Shown: positions 34,170 to 45,993 of the stretch, piece after piece
Layout of the letters: every line of letters starts with the position of its first letter
Position numbering within the stretch: the first letter of the stretch is position 1
DNA from: Bactrocera neohumeralis
Lineage: Eukaryota; Arthropoda; Insecta; Diptera; Tephritidae
Length of the DNA: 64,000 bases
Direction: 5' to 3'
NCBI RefSeq assembly: GCF_024586455.1
Contig: NC_065923.1
Location: 47,810,264-47,874,263 of the forward strand
Made by a program: the position numbers and the translations under genes
The notes under the pieces: model-generated
What the model saw: the letters and a program-made list of their open reading frames with translations, nothing else
Database searches by the model: none
What the model was told of the DNA's origin: nothing

Positions 34170-34720
34170 ATTGTTCTTCTTTACTGGCGTAGACACAGCT
34201 TACGCGATTATAGCCGAGTTAACAACAGCGCGCCAGTCGTTTCTTCTTTTCGCAAGGTGGCTACAATTGGAGATTCCAAGCGCAGCCAGGTCCTTCTCCA
34301 CCTGATCTTTCCAACGGAGTGGAGGTCTTCCTCTTACTCTGCTTCCCCCGGCGGGTATTGCGTCAAATACTTTCAGAGCTGGTGTGTTTTCGTCCATTCG
34401 GACAGCATTGCCTAGCCAGCGCAGCCGCTGTCTCTTGAGTCGCTGAACTATGTATGTTAATGTCGTCGTATATATCGTAAAGCTAATCATTCCATCGACT
34501 TGGGTATTCGAAGTTGTCAATGCGCAAAGGACCATAAATCTTCCGCAGAAGACCTTATAATATCTGACATAAATGATTAGTTGCAAGATCCATCGCATGA
34601 AGCAAGATTTTTCTTTGGAAATAGATGAGAAAACACTGCTGCCACGCGAGAAAATTTAGATGTTTGATAAAATATTTAGAAAAAGTAGACCGGAATATTT
34701 CTGTTTTTCAAACTCAGTAT
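34170..34720 (-). mobile_element. Non-LTR retrotransposon C-terminal fragment
   Basis: The minus strand reads RLKRQRLRWLGNAVRMDENT, then RVRGRPPLRWKDQVEKDL and a stop near 34198, the C-terminal signature of a common insect non-LTR family. Upstream, in other frames, RKIYGPLRIDN is visible near 34540. The 3' sequence CTTACGCGATTATAGCCGAG recurs in a small relic at 60185-60225, and the same family appears at 63138-63830. Confidence 0.8.
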
Positions 34721-36365
34721 TGCTTTCGAAATTCAGGAGGAGTTCAGTGCAACTTCGGCAACCTCTGTACGGAAAATGTTTGGGTATACTTAGTATTCGA
34801 GGTCGTCAGCTTTTGTTTGACAAATGACTGGGGAACCGCTGAACTTTAGTTTATCCCTGCACTGCTAGTGTGAATGATGAACGCGGGGGCAGCGGTCTTT
34901 CGGGGTCCGGACGGGAGTGGTTGTGGGTGTGTTAGACAAGTTCATATTGCTGCTTGACTGATAGACTGTGATGTGGTCGCTGGTTGACTGTCAGCACGCT
35001 TACCTAAGGAAAATTGGGTGTGTACGGCAGCAACAGCAACAGCAACAACACGACCAACAACCACAATGTGGACTGGTGCAACGCACAAAAGGGAAACAGC
35101 AGCAATAAAGTGTACACCAACAACAACAGCAATAACAAACAGTGGTTGAGTGTAAAGCGGATGGGCTGGGCGAAACGTGCAACGGAGACAATCAGGTAGG
35201 GCAGCCAGGCAGGCAGGCAGTCTTTTTGGGGCCCATTCGGATCGGCAGCAGGCAGTAGAGTTTTCGAACGACGCAATCGCATGGGAATGAATTATAAAAT
35301 TCAATCACATTTTTGAAGGGCTGCTCGCCGGCAAGTTTTGTCAATGTGCAACACAATGTAATTGCATTTGAGCGCCTATGAATGTGAGCTTAGGTGCACG
35401 CAATTGTATAGTTATATGTGTGCATTGCATAATGCTTGTAGTAGGCAAGGGTTCGCTGTCGTTAGTGGCAGTTCAACAGCTGTTGCAAGTAGCAGCCACA
35501 TTGTTAATGCAGTTAAATGCGGTTTTATGCTGGAAATTCATTTTGCTGCTCCAACATTCGTTTATGCTCGCATGCATTAGCTTTGCCGCTTGTTTGTTCT
35601 TTTCGCTGCTGGCAGCCAGCGTTTTGATTGATTTGCTGAAAAAAATTCATAAATGTGTTTTTGTTGTTGTTTTTTGTAATTTTTTGTTTTTTTATTTTTT
35701 AATTTTTTTCAACGCTTTTTGGTTTCTCTTGTGGTTTGCTGTGTCGGGCAAGGTTGATTGCACTCAGCGCTTGGCTCAATTAAGCAGTTGGCGCAGCGGA
35801 AAAAGCGGTGAGGCCAACACACACACACACAAACTCTTGCTCCAAAATATACTCTCTCAGATATGCATGCTTGTATGTGTATTTAACTGAAAATTTACCA
35901 TCAAAGGCGCTGCCTGTCTGTCGGACAGGAAATGCAATAAAATGAATGATTTAAATCCACTAATTTATTTTGAAGGGTTTTTAGTTTAGTTGAATGCCAC
36001 ATAAAATTGTATTAATTGCTTGTAATTCGAAAAGCAGAGAGCAAAACTATGTTGTGACCACATTAAATATTAGACACTAATTACTAAGAACTTTTCATTC
36101 GAAAGGCTGAAGGGCGTGACTTTGTGGAAGGGTGTGCGGCACGTTCAAGCTCCACTATGAAAATTTACAACTTTTTTGTGCACTAGAACCTTTCGCCTTA
36201 TGCAATAAGTGTTTTTTTTTTTTTCAAAGTAAAAATGCGTTTTATTTGTGTTTTATAAAACAAACTTCAGCAGTCCGGATCTGCAGCATCAAATTTAAGT
36301 ATTTTTCAAGTTTTAGTACTAATGAGACAAAAAATATAATTTTAGCTAATTTTGTAGTTTAAGTA
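34721..36365. other. Intron sequence with CAA/CAG repeats
   Basis: (CAACAG)n-like repeats at 35025-35140, an (AC)n run at 35817-35831, GGCAGGCAGGCAG at 35206-35219 and a T-rich stretch at 35655-35715. A 170-codon frame at 35378-35890 is low-complexity and shows no domain, so I do not call it. Confidence 0.45.
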
Positions 36366-37390
36366 TTAGGTTAGGTTAGGTTGGATGGCCGATCTAAGAT
36401 CGCACGTGGACTAAACGTAGTCCTTTGTGATGCCATAGAAAATAGAACTCCCGTATTCGGACTTAAAGATCGGCAAAACGTTTGGTGGCCGATACAAATG
36501 TACAAATGCGCTTGATATCTACTCCCACCAGTTCGGAAGGATGTCTGAAGGTATGTGCCCCCAAGTATCTAAGTCTTAACCTCCCGAATGCGGGACAGTC
36601 AAGAAGGAAGTGCTGACTAGTTTCTGGCGCATCTTCTTCTAAGCAGCTTTTGCAAGTGGCCTCCGGTAAGATTCCTAGCCTTACAGCATGCGTGCCAATA
36701 AGGCAATGGCCTGCAAGAGCCCCACTACTAAAGAGAGGCTTGCCTTACTAAGGGCGAAGAGATCGTTAGATCTTCTGTGATCTATCTTGGGCCAGAAAGC
36801 TTTTGCGACCGCGCAAGTACCAGTCCTGGCCCAGCGTTGACCAAGCATCCGTGAGGCCCAGTTTTCCAGTAGTAGGACACAAGAGGACACCGGAGCACCG
36901 ACTTGTTGCCATTCTACCGATAGTGACTCTAGGGTACCCTTCCTTGCTAGCTCATCAGCTTTGCAATTACCCTCTATTCCGCTGTGGCCTGGCACCCATA
37001 CAAGCCTTATAGTAAATACTGTCGCCGCCAGGGACAGTGAAGCCAGACACTCCTCAACCAGTCCTGAATGCACTGTGAGTGAATTCAGGGCTAGTATCGC
37101 CGCTCTACTATCTGAGTGAATGGTCACTTCCCTGAAGGTGGATACCCTCCGGAGTAGCAGATCCGCTGCTACCTTAATGGCTGCAACCTCAGCCTGGAAG
37201 ACACTGCAGTAGTCAGGAAGTCTGAAACTAGTGCTGATGGAGAGCTCCCGACAGTAAACCCCTCCACCAACCTTCCCCCCAAGCTTTGACCCATCCGTAA
37301 AGAAGCTTACTGCCCCTCTCCTCCAACGGCTCCTTCCCACCCATAGCTCCCTCTTCGGTATATGGATAGAGAAGAAACCGCGGGATTTTG
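36366..37390 (-). mobile_element. 5'-truncated non-LTR retrotransposon with RNase H domain
   Basis: On the minus strand the fragment holds an almost complete RNase H domain: FFTDGSKL (Asp), CSVFQAEVAAI (Glu), IHSDSRAAILAL (Asp), LVWVPGHSGIEGNCKADELA (Asp), so all four DEDD metal-binding positions survive. A single frameshift near 36715-36725 separates it from TGHCLIGTHAV-type sequence reading AGHCLIGTHAVRLG and the C-terminal tail CKSCLEEDAPETSQHFLLDC with a stop at 36463-36465. The 3' end at 36366 is a TTAGGTTAGGTTAGG tail. Non-LTR clades with a terminal RNase H (I, LOA, R1-like) fit. The reverse transcriptase part is gone. Antisense to nmo. Confidence 0.9.
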
Positions 37391-40342
37391 AATGTATACT
37401 TTGAATAAGCAAACATAAAAAACGCATACGCATACGCATATACAACAAAAACGCAAAAGCAAAAAAATGAATCAACAAAACAAGAATATATGGTGAAAAC
37501 TGTAAAAACAACTTCAATGATCACTTTCTATCCTTAAGAAGCGATTTGAAAGTTAGTTTAAGTATTGTTGTATTTCAATCTTGAATCAGCTATGCTATTT
37601 TGCGCAATTTTTTAGACTTTTTCATATTTCCGTAGCAAAATTTAATATTCAAAAAATTTGTGTTTCCATATTTAATATTTCATTTTGTCAATAAATGGAT
37701 GACTTTGAAATGAAAACCGTTAGAAGAACGTATACCTGAATATTTCAGACAGTACATAAGTATTTTAATAATAATAAAAAATAAAAGTATGGCTAAGTTT
37801 GGATTCAACCGAACCGATAATGGATACCAATCGAAAAAATCGTTAGCGCTGTCGAAGGTTTGCCAACTGTAAGACATGGGTTTAGAAGTTCGAATATATG
37901 GACATTGATACGAGTATCAGCGCATTTTGTCCCTTTAGAAAAGTACCGTTAAAATCAAGCTAAGTGTGGTTGTGGACCGATATCGATAATTTAATACGGA
38001 GGATTGAAACAACTCATTTCGCCAATCACCCTGCTAATGCCGTACTTAGAAAACAAAATGATTTTTTAATTCGAAATTTACCGATATTATTCTCATGCAT
38101 CCTTCCAATACCATACAGAAGAAGCAAAATACTCTGTTAAATCGAAATTTACCGTTATTATGAGCAATTCAAAATTATTTTTATATCATTAGTGGCAAGC
38201 TTTAAGTAAATAAGAATTTAAAATTTCTGTGTGCAACAATGTTCTGTATTACATATAAATAAAATAACGGCATATTTTAAGAGATGCCCAAAAACTATAC
38301 ATATGTGCTTCGAACGATTTTTTTTTAATGAAACGCTTAAGTTTTTACTTAAAACTAGATTTTTTGCCTTTTGGGTGACCGCAACTGTGAGGAAAATGGC
38401 ATTACTCAATAGCTGTAAATAAGTAAATGGGCAAAACAAAAAAATAAATAACAATCAACGGTGAATAGTAAATAATAATAAAAATAGTTCATTACGTTGC
38501 GGCCGTAAAAGTAATCAACATCCGTTAGACCTGCAGAGGTTCGTAAACAGGTCAGGTCTTAATCGATGAGTGCTTAAAAATAATACAAACCCAACACACA
38601 CACACACGCGCAAACACATAAAAACAAAGCGTAAAGTTATGTGCATGCAACACAGATAGTAAAATACAAAAATATGTAAACAACAACAACAACAAACAAC
38701 GAATTGTGTTTCAGCCGTAAGTTGCAGCAACCTGTGCGATTCCATATATAGCATTTGCAGCCAGCCACTGTGTAAATGCTGGCGCATGTATGAATGGCCG
38801 CGTTGTACGCCACACACACACACACAAACACACGCATACATATGCACGTACAAAGCTATTAATGTAGAAATTTATGTATATCCGTGCAGCCACCTTTCAC
38901 ACAGCGCGCCGAACACTTGCCACAATGCTGTTGCGGCGGCTGTTGTTGTTGTTGCTGCACTCGTTGTATGTTGTTGTTACGCTCGTCGCATGTTGCTGTT
39001 GTTGTCGTACTTTAGTTGTTTTGCTGCAGTAGCGCCGCAAGTTCGCCACTAAATTGTTGGTATTGTTGCTGTTGTTATTTTTGTTCTTATTGTTTTTGTT
39101 TTTGTTGTTGCTTTGGTTGCGCGCTCATCTTTATGCAGCACAGCAAATCCAATGGGAAGCGCCATTCTGCATGCAAATGTATTTGGCTTTTCATTTTGTG
39201 TTCTCTGCTCCTCACTTTGTTATTTATTTCACTTTTTTATATGGCATTTTTGTTGTTTTTGTTGAAATTTTTCGTTTTTTGGTTCTGTCTGCCGCACGTA
39301 TTTGCTATTTGCTGCTACATGCATGCTTCTACATCAATATACATTTGTATGTATGTATGTTTATTACTTGTTGTTGTTGTTGTTGTTGCCATATTGTTTT
39401 ACTTCATTACGACAAGCTGAGGTGAGAGTGTGTGATTTATGTAGAATTGTTTTGCTGCGAATTGAAAATTCCTTTATCAAATTGGCTCGCTGGCAGCGAA
39501 GTTTACTGGACTCTGCTCGGCATAGCCAAACTCTTTGGCTTTTATAATACCATACTTTAATATATGTTTGTTTGTAAATATTGTGTACTTTGCTATCTGA
39601 TTGGCATTTGTTTAAATACTTTGATAGTCTGTTCATTCAGAACAGTTTTAAAGTGGCCTAAAGCGATTAGTTGCGGTTCATAATATTTGTGACTTTATTC
39701 GAACCAAAGACTGATGCTTAAGGCGGATAGCTAAAGTCGCCAAAAAAGTAAATATGATAGCTGAGATATGATGAGAAATTTTCTCAAAATAATTTTTCAT
39801 AATTTTGAACTAAAATGTTTGGGTTACGTGAAGCAACTAGTTCAAATAGGTATTCTTTTCCCTGGGCTAAACATTTTTGAAAGATTTTTTTTTTTTATCA
39901 AATCTAGCATGCCATTTTTTCTTTCGAATCTTTGAAACATCGATATTAACTCGAAACCTGCGAATATTCATAGAAATCCCTCAACTATTCGGCTGTGACT
40001 TAAAAAGATTAATACTCACCATTTGCTGGATAACTTCTAAATTCTCTCTGATTATATACGAAAGAGCTTATCCATTCAACTCACGAGGAGTAAAGCCCGT
40101 TTTTTACACTCAAAATCACTAATCTTTTCGAAACTACTTTAGTAATTAATTGATCAATAAAATTTCAATATATCTACAACAACAAAATAAATTTTACAAT
40201 ATATATATACTATATAATATATGTATAAGCAATAGGGATCGTTTTGTTTTCGTTATATTGAGCCTCTTGAGATCTTGCCCATGTGGTTTAATTCGTAACC
40301 GTTAAAATGTTACAGGAATATTTCAGAACTGGCAGAACATAC
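37391..40342. other. Intron sequence with CA and TTG microsatellites
   Basis: (AC)n at 38593-38608 and 38808-38834, TTG runs at 38930-39010, 39060-39120 and 39369-39389. Frames at 39016-39425 are Cys/Leu/Phe-rich products of these repeats. No element was recognised at 39650-40340. Confidence 0.5.
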
Positions 40343-40344
40343 TT

Positions 40345-41175
40345 ACATTCTAATCGTCGAAGCTGATGCATGCTCCTTATCAGTTCTTCGCGCCATATTT
40401 GAACACCTCGGGCGGCAAATAATCGCCTCCCCTCGCTTTGGTGTTCTCCAGATGATTAATTCCAATCGAACTTCATGGTCGGGCAACGGAGCGTCTACTC
40501 CATCGTCATCGATTGGGGAAACGAGTTCACTACGAATCAATTCCCTGCACAATTTCAGTAAGCTCTGGTCATCAGTCACTAGATCACCACTCGGCGTTCT
40601 ACAAGAGTATGCTTCGGTTGAAGCTTTCTGTTAGTCGGCGCATATTTTCCTAGAATTTTCCAGCTTTACCTCTGTCTTAAGCTCTTCGTACTCACACATT
40701 TCGGCATCTCTCTCACTTTTGTCTGCAAATATGTCTCGCTTCCCTTTTCAACTTTCGTTGTTGTCTCACGTGTTGTGGTCGATTGTAACGTTGTGAGGCA
40801 GGTAGTTTGTTTTCTCTCCATCGCGACACGGCACTCCTCATTGTACCAGCTCTTTTGGCTTTTCCGAAAATCTATGGTTTCGTTTGTAGCCGTACGTAAG
40901 CAGCTTTAAATGCCGTCTCACAGTTCCCTTATACCGAGAATTGCTGAAAAGTGCCCTCAAAGAGCAGGAGCGCAAGTAGAGCAGAAAATCGTTCGGCTGT
41001 CTATTGTGATATCAGCTTCTCGAACCTTCCTTGTGTTTGTTGACGTGCGTTTTTTGCTGAACAGAGGCCAGGGCGCATCTTCGCTATAACAAGATAGTGG
41101 TGCAAGTCAATGCTAGGACCTCGGAGCCTACGCACGTCTAAAACACTGGTGACATGTCTTCCGTCTATCACACAT
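40345..41175 (-). mobile_element. Non-LTR retrotransposon internal fragment (endonuclease end to RT start)
   Basis: The minus strand reads VIDGRHVTSVLDVRRLRGPS, DLHHYLVIAKMRPGLCSAKN, matching the C-terminal part of the AP endonuclease domain (H in HHYLV corresponds to the usual SDHYLV). A broken linker with traces of WYNEECRVA-type sequence near 40830 follows, and then APLPDHEVRLEL at about 40490, the lead-in to the RT domain. It stops near 40345; the RT core is absent. It abuts a mariner fragment at about 41176. Confidence 0.8.
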
Positions 41176-41279
41176 AGATCTGGCGAATACGGTGGTTGCG
41201 GCACGATATTAGTTGAAAATGTGGCAAACAACTCACGAAGAATCAATGCAGTATGCGACGGTGCATTATTTTGGTGCAA
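41001..41279 (-). pseudogene. Chimeric open frame: mariner fused in frame to non-LTR endonuclease piece
   Basis: A 92-codon frame reads NNAPSHTALILRELF and VPQPPYSPDL from mariner (second aspartate changed to Asn at the start of this segment), then crosses without a frame break into VIDGRHVTSVLDVRRL of the retrotransposon. The junction is near 41176. It is most likely an accident of an insertion or rearrangement; there is no sign of a promoter or start selection. Confidence 0.6.
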
Positions 41280-41865
41280 AAATCAAGAGTTATCGGCCCA
41301 TAATTGCGGTATATTTTGACGCATAGCTTCGCGCAAACGACGCATAACACTCAAATAGTATTCCTTGTTGATAGTCTGGCCGATCGGAAAGAATTTGGAG
41401 TGCACCACACCTCGATAATCGAAGAAAACTGTCGACATAACCTTGATTTTTGACTGCTTTAACGTGATTTTCGGCTTCGGCTCACGTTTGCCGCGACATT
41501 CGACCGATTGAGCTTCTGCTTCGGGGTCGTAAGCATAGATCCAAAACTTATCGCCAGAAATAATAGCTTTCATGGCATCCTGGCAGTCGGAAAGCATTGT
41601 TGCACAGACGTTAACGCGACGCTGTTTTTCGAAAAAATTTAGTGATTTGTGAACCAATCGTGCTTTCACTTTTCTTAGGTCCAAATGACCTTTCAAAATG
41701 CTTTTCACTGAGCCTTCCGATGTTCAGTAAGATCTCCGACTGTTAATCGTCGATTCTCAAGCCCCAAGTCCTTCATTTTATTGTGGTGTTGCTCATCAGT
41801 TGATGTTGGCCGTGGTTTGCCGTTAACGCGTTCTCGATCCTTTTTATTTCTTTGAAACGTCTATA
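41176..41865 (-). mobile_element. Mariner fragment lacking both ends
   Basis: The minus-strand frame 41283-41708 reads LRKVKARLVHKSLNFFEKQR, GDKFWIYAYDPEAEAQS (first aspartate kept in ISGDKFW), MSTVFFDYRGVVHSKF, QTINKEYYLSVMRRLREA. A second frame continues to PPYSPDL at 41180. N-terminal traces (FYRRFKE) lie near 41850. C-terminal sequence is replaced by the retrotransposon fragment, and the N-terminal side is lost against repeat H at 41.9 kb. Confidence 0.85.
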
Positions 41866-41907
41866 AAAGTAACAGTCCACAATAAAGTACTTAAAAAGTA
41901 AAAAAAA

Positions 41908-42205
41908 CACAAGAAAAAACGTTAACTTCGGCTGCACCGAAGCTAATATAGCCTTCACAGGTGCATTTCTTTTAGTAACTATGTGTTCAGTTTATATGTT
42001 GCTCATATTGCTATGTTGGCCGTCAGTTTTTTTTTGTTACATTGTTGTCCTAGAAAATAATCTATCCTTTTATTTCTTAAAAACTGAAAGTTCGTATATA
42101 TACAGACAGACGGACAGACAGACAGACAGACGGACATGGCTAAATCGACTCAGCTCGCCATACTGATCATTTATATATATACTTTCTAAACAAACTTCGT
42201 ACAAA
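41908..42205 (+). repeat. Dispersed repeat H, with intact terminal hairpin
   Basis: Begins AAGAAAAAACGTTAACTTCG and contains CTTCGGCTGCACCGAAG, a perfect 5-bp-stem hairpin, then CCTTCACAGGTGCATTTCTT. A (GACA)n run at 42104-42136 replaces the simple CAGACGGACAGACGG segment, followed by ATGGCTAAATCGACTCAGCT and TGATCATTTATATATATACT. An internal part is missing compared with other copies. Confidence 0.82.
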
Positions 42206-43462
42206 CAATAAAGTAAAAATATGAGCGTAATCCACCTTTGTACGGTGCATAACATTTTTCGATCAAGCCTTTATGGCAAATGCTATTTAGGGGTCCAACT
42301 CGAGTACTTCGGCCAAAAAATAAATACAACATATATACTTTCCAGATTAACTCACTTTTCAAATACAAAAACGCATTTTTTTTACTGAGAAATGCATTCG
42401 CAAACATTCGCGGTTTAATAACAGCAAATTACAATAACACTTCATTCAAAGAATTACAGCAATCATGCAACAAAATTGCATTTCATTATGCAAAGCCTGA
42501 CAATTGTGCCCCCCCTGCTTGGTCAACTGTCGAATGTGGTGGCCAGCTAGCCCCAGCTGCACAAGCTCACTCACACTCATACACACGCACACAAAACACA
42601 ATAGGCGCATGTTGGTAGTAAGTGCGAATATTTGCATTACAAACATGATTACCCAATAATGTGACTGCAACCGCGGAACCACCACGAAACCACCGCCCAC
42701 GCACACAGCCATACACTGTCCAATGCTTTGTTGCAATTAGGTGCATTTGTGCGGAAAATAATGGCAGTGGCCCGCAAAACTGCTCGCCTCCCAAGCATTT
42801 GGAACGTTTTCAGCAATTCATTTCCACTTTTTTGCGTTTTTCTTTTGTTACACACTTCGTGATGGGCGCCAGCAACATTTCAAACGGCGCTTTTAGCCTA
42901 ATTCGCACTCGCGTATAACGGTATATTGGATTGCTGTGCCAAATTTTATTGCTGCAACTTTGTATGCTGTTGGCAGGGATCAGCAGCGGGCCAACGAGGG
43001 GGCAACTGGCGCTCGACACGTGCTCCTATTGATTGACCCAAAAACGGAAAAACCAAAACTTCAAAAAAAAAATACCTGAAAAAATGCCAACTGATTTTCA
43101 CTTATTTCTGATCGGCCGATATTTTTTAATAAAAATGTAAAATTTTCGCGAAATCGGCAAATTGCAAAGTAAACAAATGTCGCGCGCTGCCTGCGGTTTC
43201 CGTCGGCGGCAAAAACAAATATTAATAAAAGCCGATTCGTTGCATGTTGTCAACGTTTTTGACGCAACAATTTTCGTGCGCTTAAATTACAAACCGAGCA
43301 TAAACACAGCAAAGGACCAGCGACAAACACGGAAAGCGCACACAAAGCGGAACGGCGAAATTGAAATTTGCGCACCGAGCGTGTTGCACGTGCGGCACAT
43401 GCAAATGCAACAGCCACTACACTCTGACTCGCACTTTGTATGTATGGTAGTATGTGTGTATT
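42206..43462. other. Intron sequence, nothing recognised
   Basis: Mixed DNA. A GC-richer stretch at 42660-42790 and 43170-43430 carries short frames without a recognisable domain. Confidence 0.4.
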
Positions 43463-43464
43463 TA

Positions 43465-44636
43465 TTAGGGTGGGTAAAAAAAAATTTATAAGAATATTAA
43501 AAGAGACCCCTTTTGTAGGGCAGTAAATCTCCCATAGAAGTCACAAAACTTGGGCTTTAAAGGGTGATCCATTTCTTAGTTACCCACTTTTTTAAGTAAA
43601 ACATACAGACACATCAAATTTAATGAGAAATTTTTATTATCATACAAAAAAACATGCTTTGGTATTTATTTCTTGGGAATTAGGGCTTTTAAATATTGAT
43701 CGCGGCTACGTCCATCCGTTGAGTCTAATTTTCGATGACTCGTTCGAGCATTTCGACTGGCAATGAAGACACGCGTGATATTTTGCTCTAAGGCTTTAAT
43801 CGAAGCGGGATTGGACGCATAGACTTTAGACTTTACATATCCCCATAGGAAAAAGTTTAACGGTGTGATATCACACGATCTTGGTCAATGGTCTTGGTGG
43901 TCAATCGACCAGCCCAAAACGTAAAATTATCTGCTCACCGAAGGCTTCTCTCAATAAATCCATTGATTGGTGCCCTGTGTGGGAAGTGGCGCCGTCTTGT
44001 TGAAACCAAATGTTGCCGAGATCACGAGCTTCAATATCATACATCAAATAGTCCTTTATCATGGCGCGATAACAGTCGCCATAGACGGTTACATTCTCAC
44101 CACCATCATTTTTGAAGAAATATGGACCGATTATTCCACCGGCCCACAAAACACACCAAACCGTTGATTTTTCTGTATGAAATGAGACCTCTTGAATCTT
44201 CTCAGGTTGCTCTTGCTTGGCAATTTTACTTGTTTACATAGCCATTGTTCCAGCAATGGGTCGCATCTCTGAACAAATTTGGCTCGAAAGCGTCGGATCT
44301 TCTTTGACCTTTTCAAGAGCCCATAGAGCGAAGCGATGTAGCTTGGAACGATCGAGTGGCTTCAGTTTTTGCACCAGCTGTATTTTGCACGCTTTCAATT
44401 TAAGGTCTCGACAATACTGAACAAAAATTACATGACAGCTTGACACGACTCACACGTGATCTGTCAGAAATAGGCTATTAAAAAAGTACCTCTTTTTGGA
44501 TTACCCATAATAATGATTTTATTTTTCATTTTCTTACAATCAAGGACTCACACTTGTAGTGAGTTTCTTATGGGCGTCTAAGAACCTAAGAGTACCAAGC
44601 AAAAAGAATATTCGATTTTTTTTTTACCCGCCCTAA
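43465..44636. mobile_element. TTAGGGTGG-ended TIR element, copy 3, with nested family D element
   Basis: The left end TTAGGGTGGGTAAAAAAAAA and right end TTTTTTTTTACCCGCCCTAA are good inverted repeats. TA precedes the left end and TG, probably a decayed TA, follows the right. Removing the nested element (43560-44507) leaves about 225 bases, MITE-sized and without coding potential. Confidence 0.75.
43560..44507 (-). mobile_element. Mariner-like element, family D copy 1
   Basis: The ends are AAGGGTGATCCATTT and the complement of TGGGTAATCCAAAAA, flanked by TA. The minus-strand frame 43901-44149 reads MWAGGIIGPYFFKNDGGENV, TVYGDCYRAMIKDYL, IWFQQDGATSHTG with the second catalytic aspartate, then DLLREAFGEQIILRFGLVD. 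Frames before and after are shifted, and the third acidic block is degraded. Inactive. Confidence 0.85.
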
Positions 44637-45993
44637 TGTGTGCACGTTTTTCAAAAATGCGCCTGCTTTTAATATTGCTGTGCTTTGGCCCGTGATAACT
44701 GTTCATTACACTTTGACGTCTTGCTCCCCTAGCAGCAGCCCCCCTCCTCCCGCACCTAACAGCCTTTGCTGCCATTGTTGCAAGCACTTACACATATATT
44801 CTGCCTCTTTACATGCATTTCATTGACACCAAATTAATTGTCTGTGTGGCATGCAACATTGAACGCTTTGCAACACTTCAACCACACAACCAACTCCCCC
44901 CACCCCTGCACAACTCGATCAAATGTCGATTATTTTGTGCAATTGCGCACTGCCATTACAACAGTTTGTCAATGTAATTGTTGCCTTTGTTACCATTGTT
45001 GTTGTAATAAATTTAATGGCAGCTGTTTGCATTTTAAAAATCTACAATTTTATTGTCGTGATTTTTTATGTGAATTGGTATATGTTATGTGTCCGCTGTC
45101 GCATTCATCAATATTCATTGTTCACCCCGGCTGAGTGGTGTGTCCGATTTGACATTTGATTGGCAATACAGTTATTACACGGGCTGTTACACATATGTGT
45201 ATGTGGGTATGTAGTCGTAAGTGACTCAATCAATTGCCGGTTGATTTGGTTGAATAGTTTTAAATAATTATATAATAATGCGTTAATCTAGTTGAAGCCA
45301 AATTGTGTTTTCCAAAGTGGCTCTGTAACAAGGAGGAGGCTTCGAGTAGAGCCGAAATTCAATAGAAGCAGAAATAAAAATATTTAAAAAAAGTTTTTCT
45401 TACGACTACGTTTGATTCTGATTGCAAGCAACTTTTCATCAACAACAACAACTTCTTGGATCGAAAAGAAGTTTATAACCGTTGCGAAGTCTAAAAAAGC
45501 TTTCTGCCTCTTTTCTTTTTCTCGAGAACTCGAACCTAACGTAGTCTAAAAACGTTACTATGTCTAAAATAATAGATAATGCCGACGATTTGCCAACGAC
45601 GATTTATATCTAAAAAAACATCTTCTCATAGAGCGCCATTCGTCAACAATAACAAACAGAATTGTCGCTTTTGAGTGAGAGAAATCCTCATATGGAATCA
45701 ATTGCATCCCCAAAAGTTGATGATTGGTGAGAATTATGGTATAGCGGGCCTTAATTATTTCGAAATGAAGCAACAAATCCCGTTACCAACAATAGCGAGC
45801 ATTATAACACGCTGTTAAACGACCTTTTTATCCGGAATTTGATAAAAAAATCGACGCGGACCAACTAGGAAAACGGTTTCACATCAAAACAGGGACACAT
45901 TGCGAGCAAAGTTTGACAACTTATTAATATCAAGAAATGTCCCTGTCAAATGACCGTCAAGTTCTTACGATTGAACGCTCCAAGATGTTTATA
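44637..45993. other. Intron sequence, nothing recognised
   Basis: Pro/Ser-coding GC patch at 44720-44765, TTGTTG near 44990-45005, otherwise AT-rich DNA with no recognised element. Confidence 0.4.

Noticed and set aside
35378..35890. 170-codon open frame
   Set aside because: Hydrophobic, low-complexity, with repeat-derived segments; no domain and no start context.
36366..36385. TTAGGTTAGGTTAGG as an insect telomere (TTAGG) tract
   Set aside because: It is the short 3' tail of the adjacent antisense non-LTR element; similar tails end the relics at 20.1 and 28.7 kb.
39016..39425. Cys/Leu-rich frames of 123-134 codons
   Set aside because: Products of TTG/TGT triplet repeats read in different frames.
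41908..41960. Repeat H end as a Helitron 3' end
   Set aside because: A hairpin is present, but no CTRR terminus at the right distance and no TC start could be identified.
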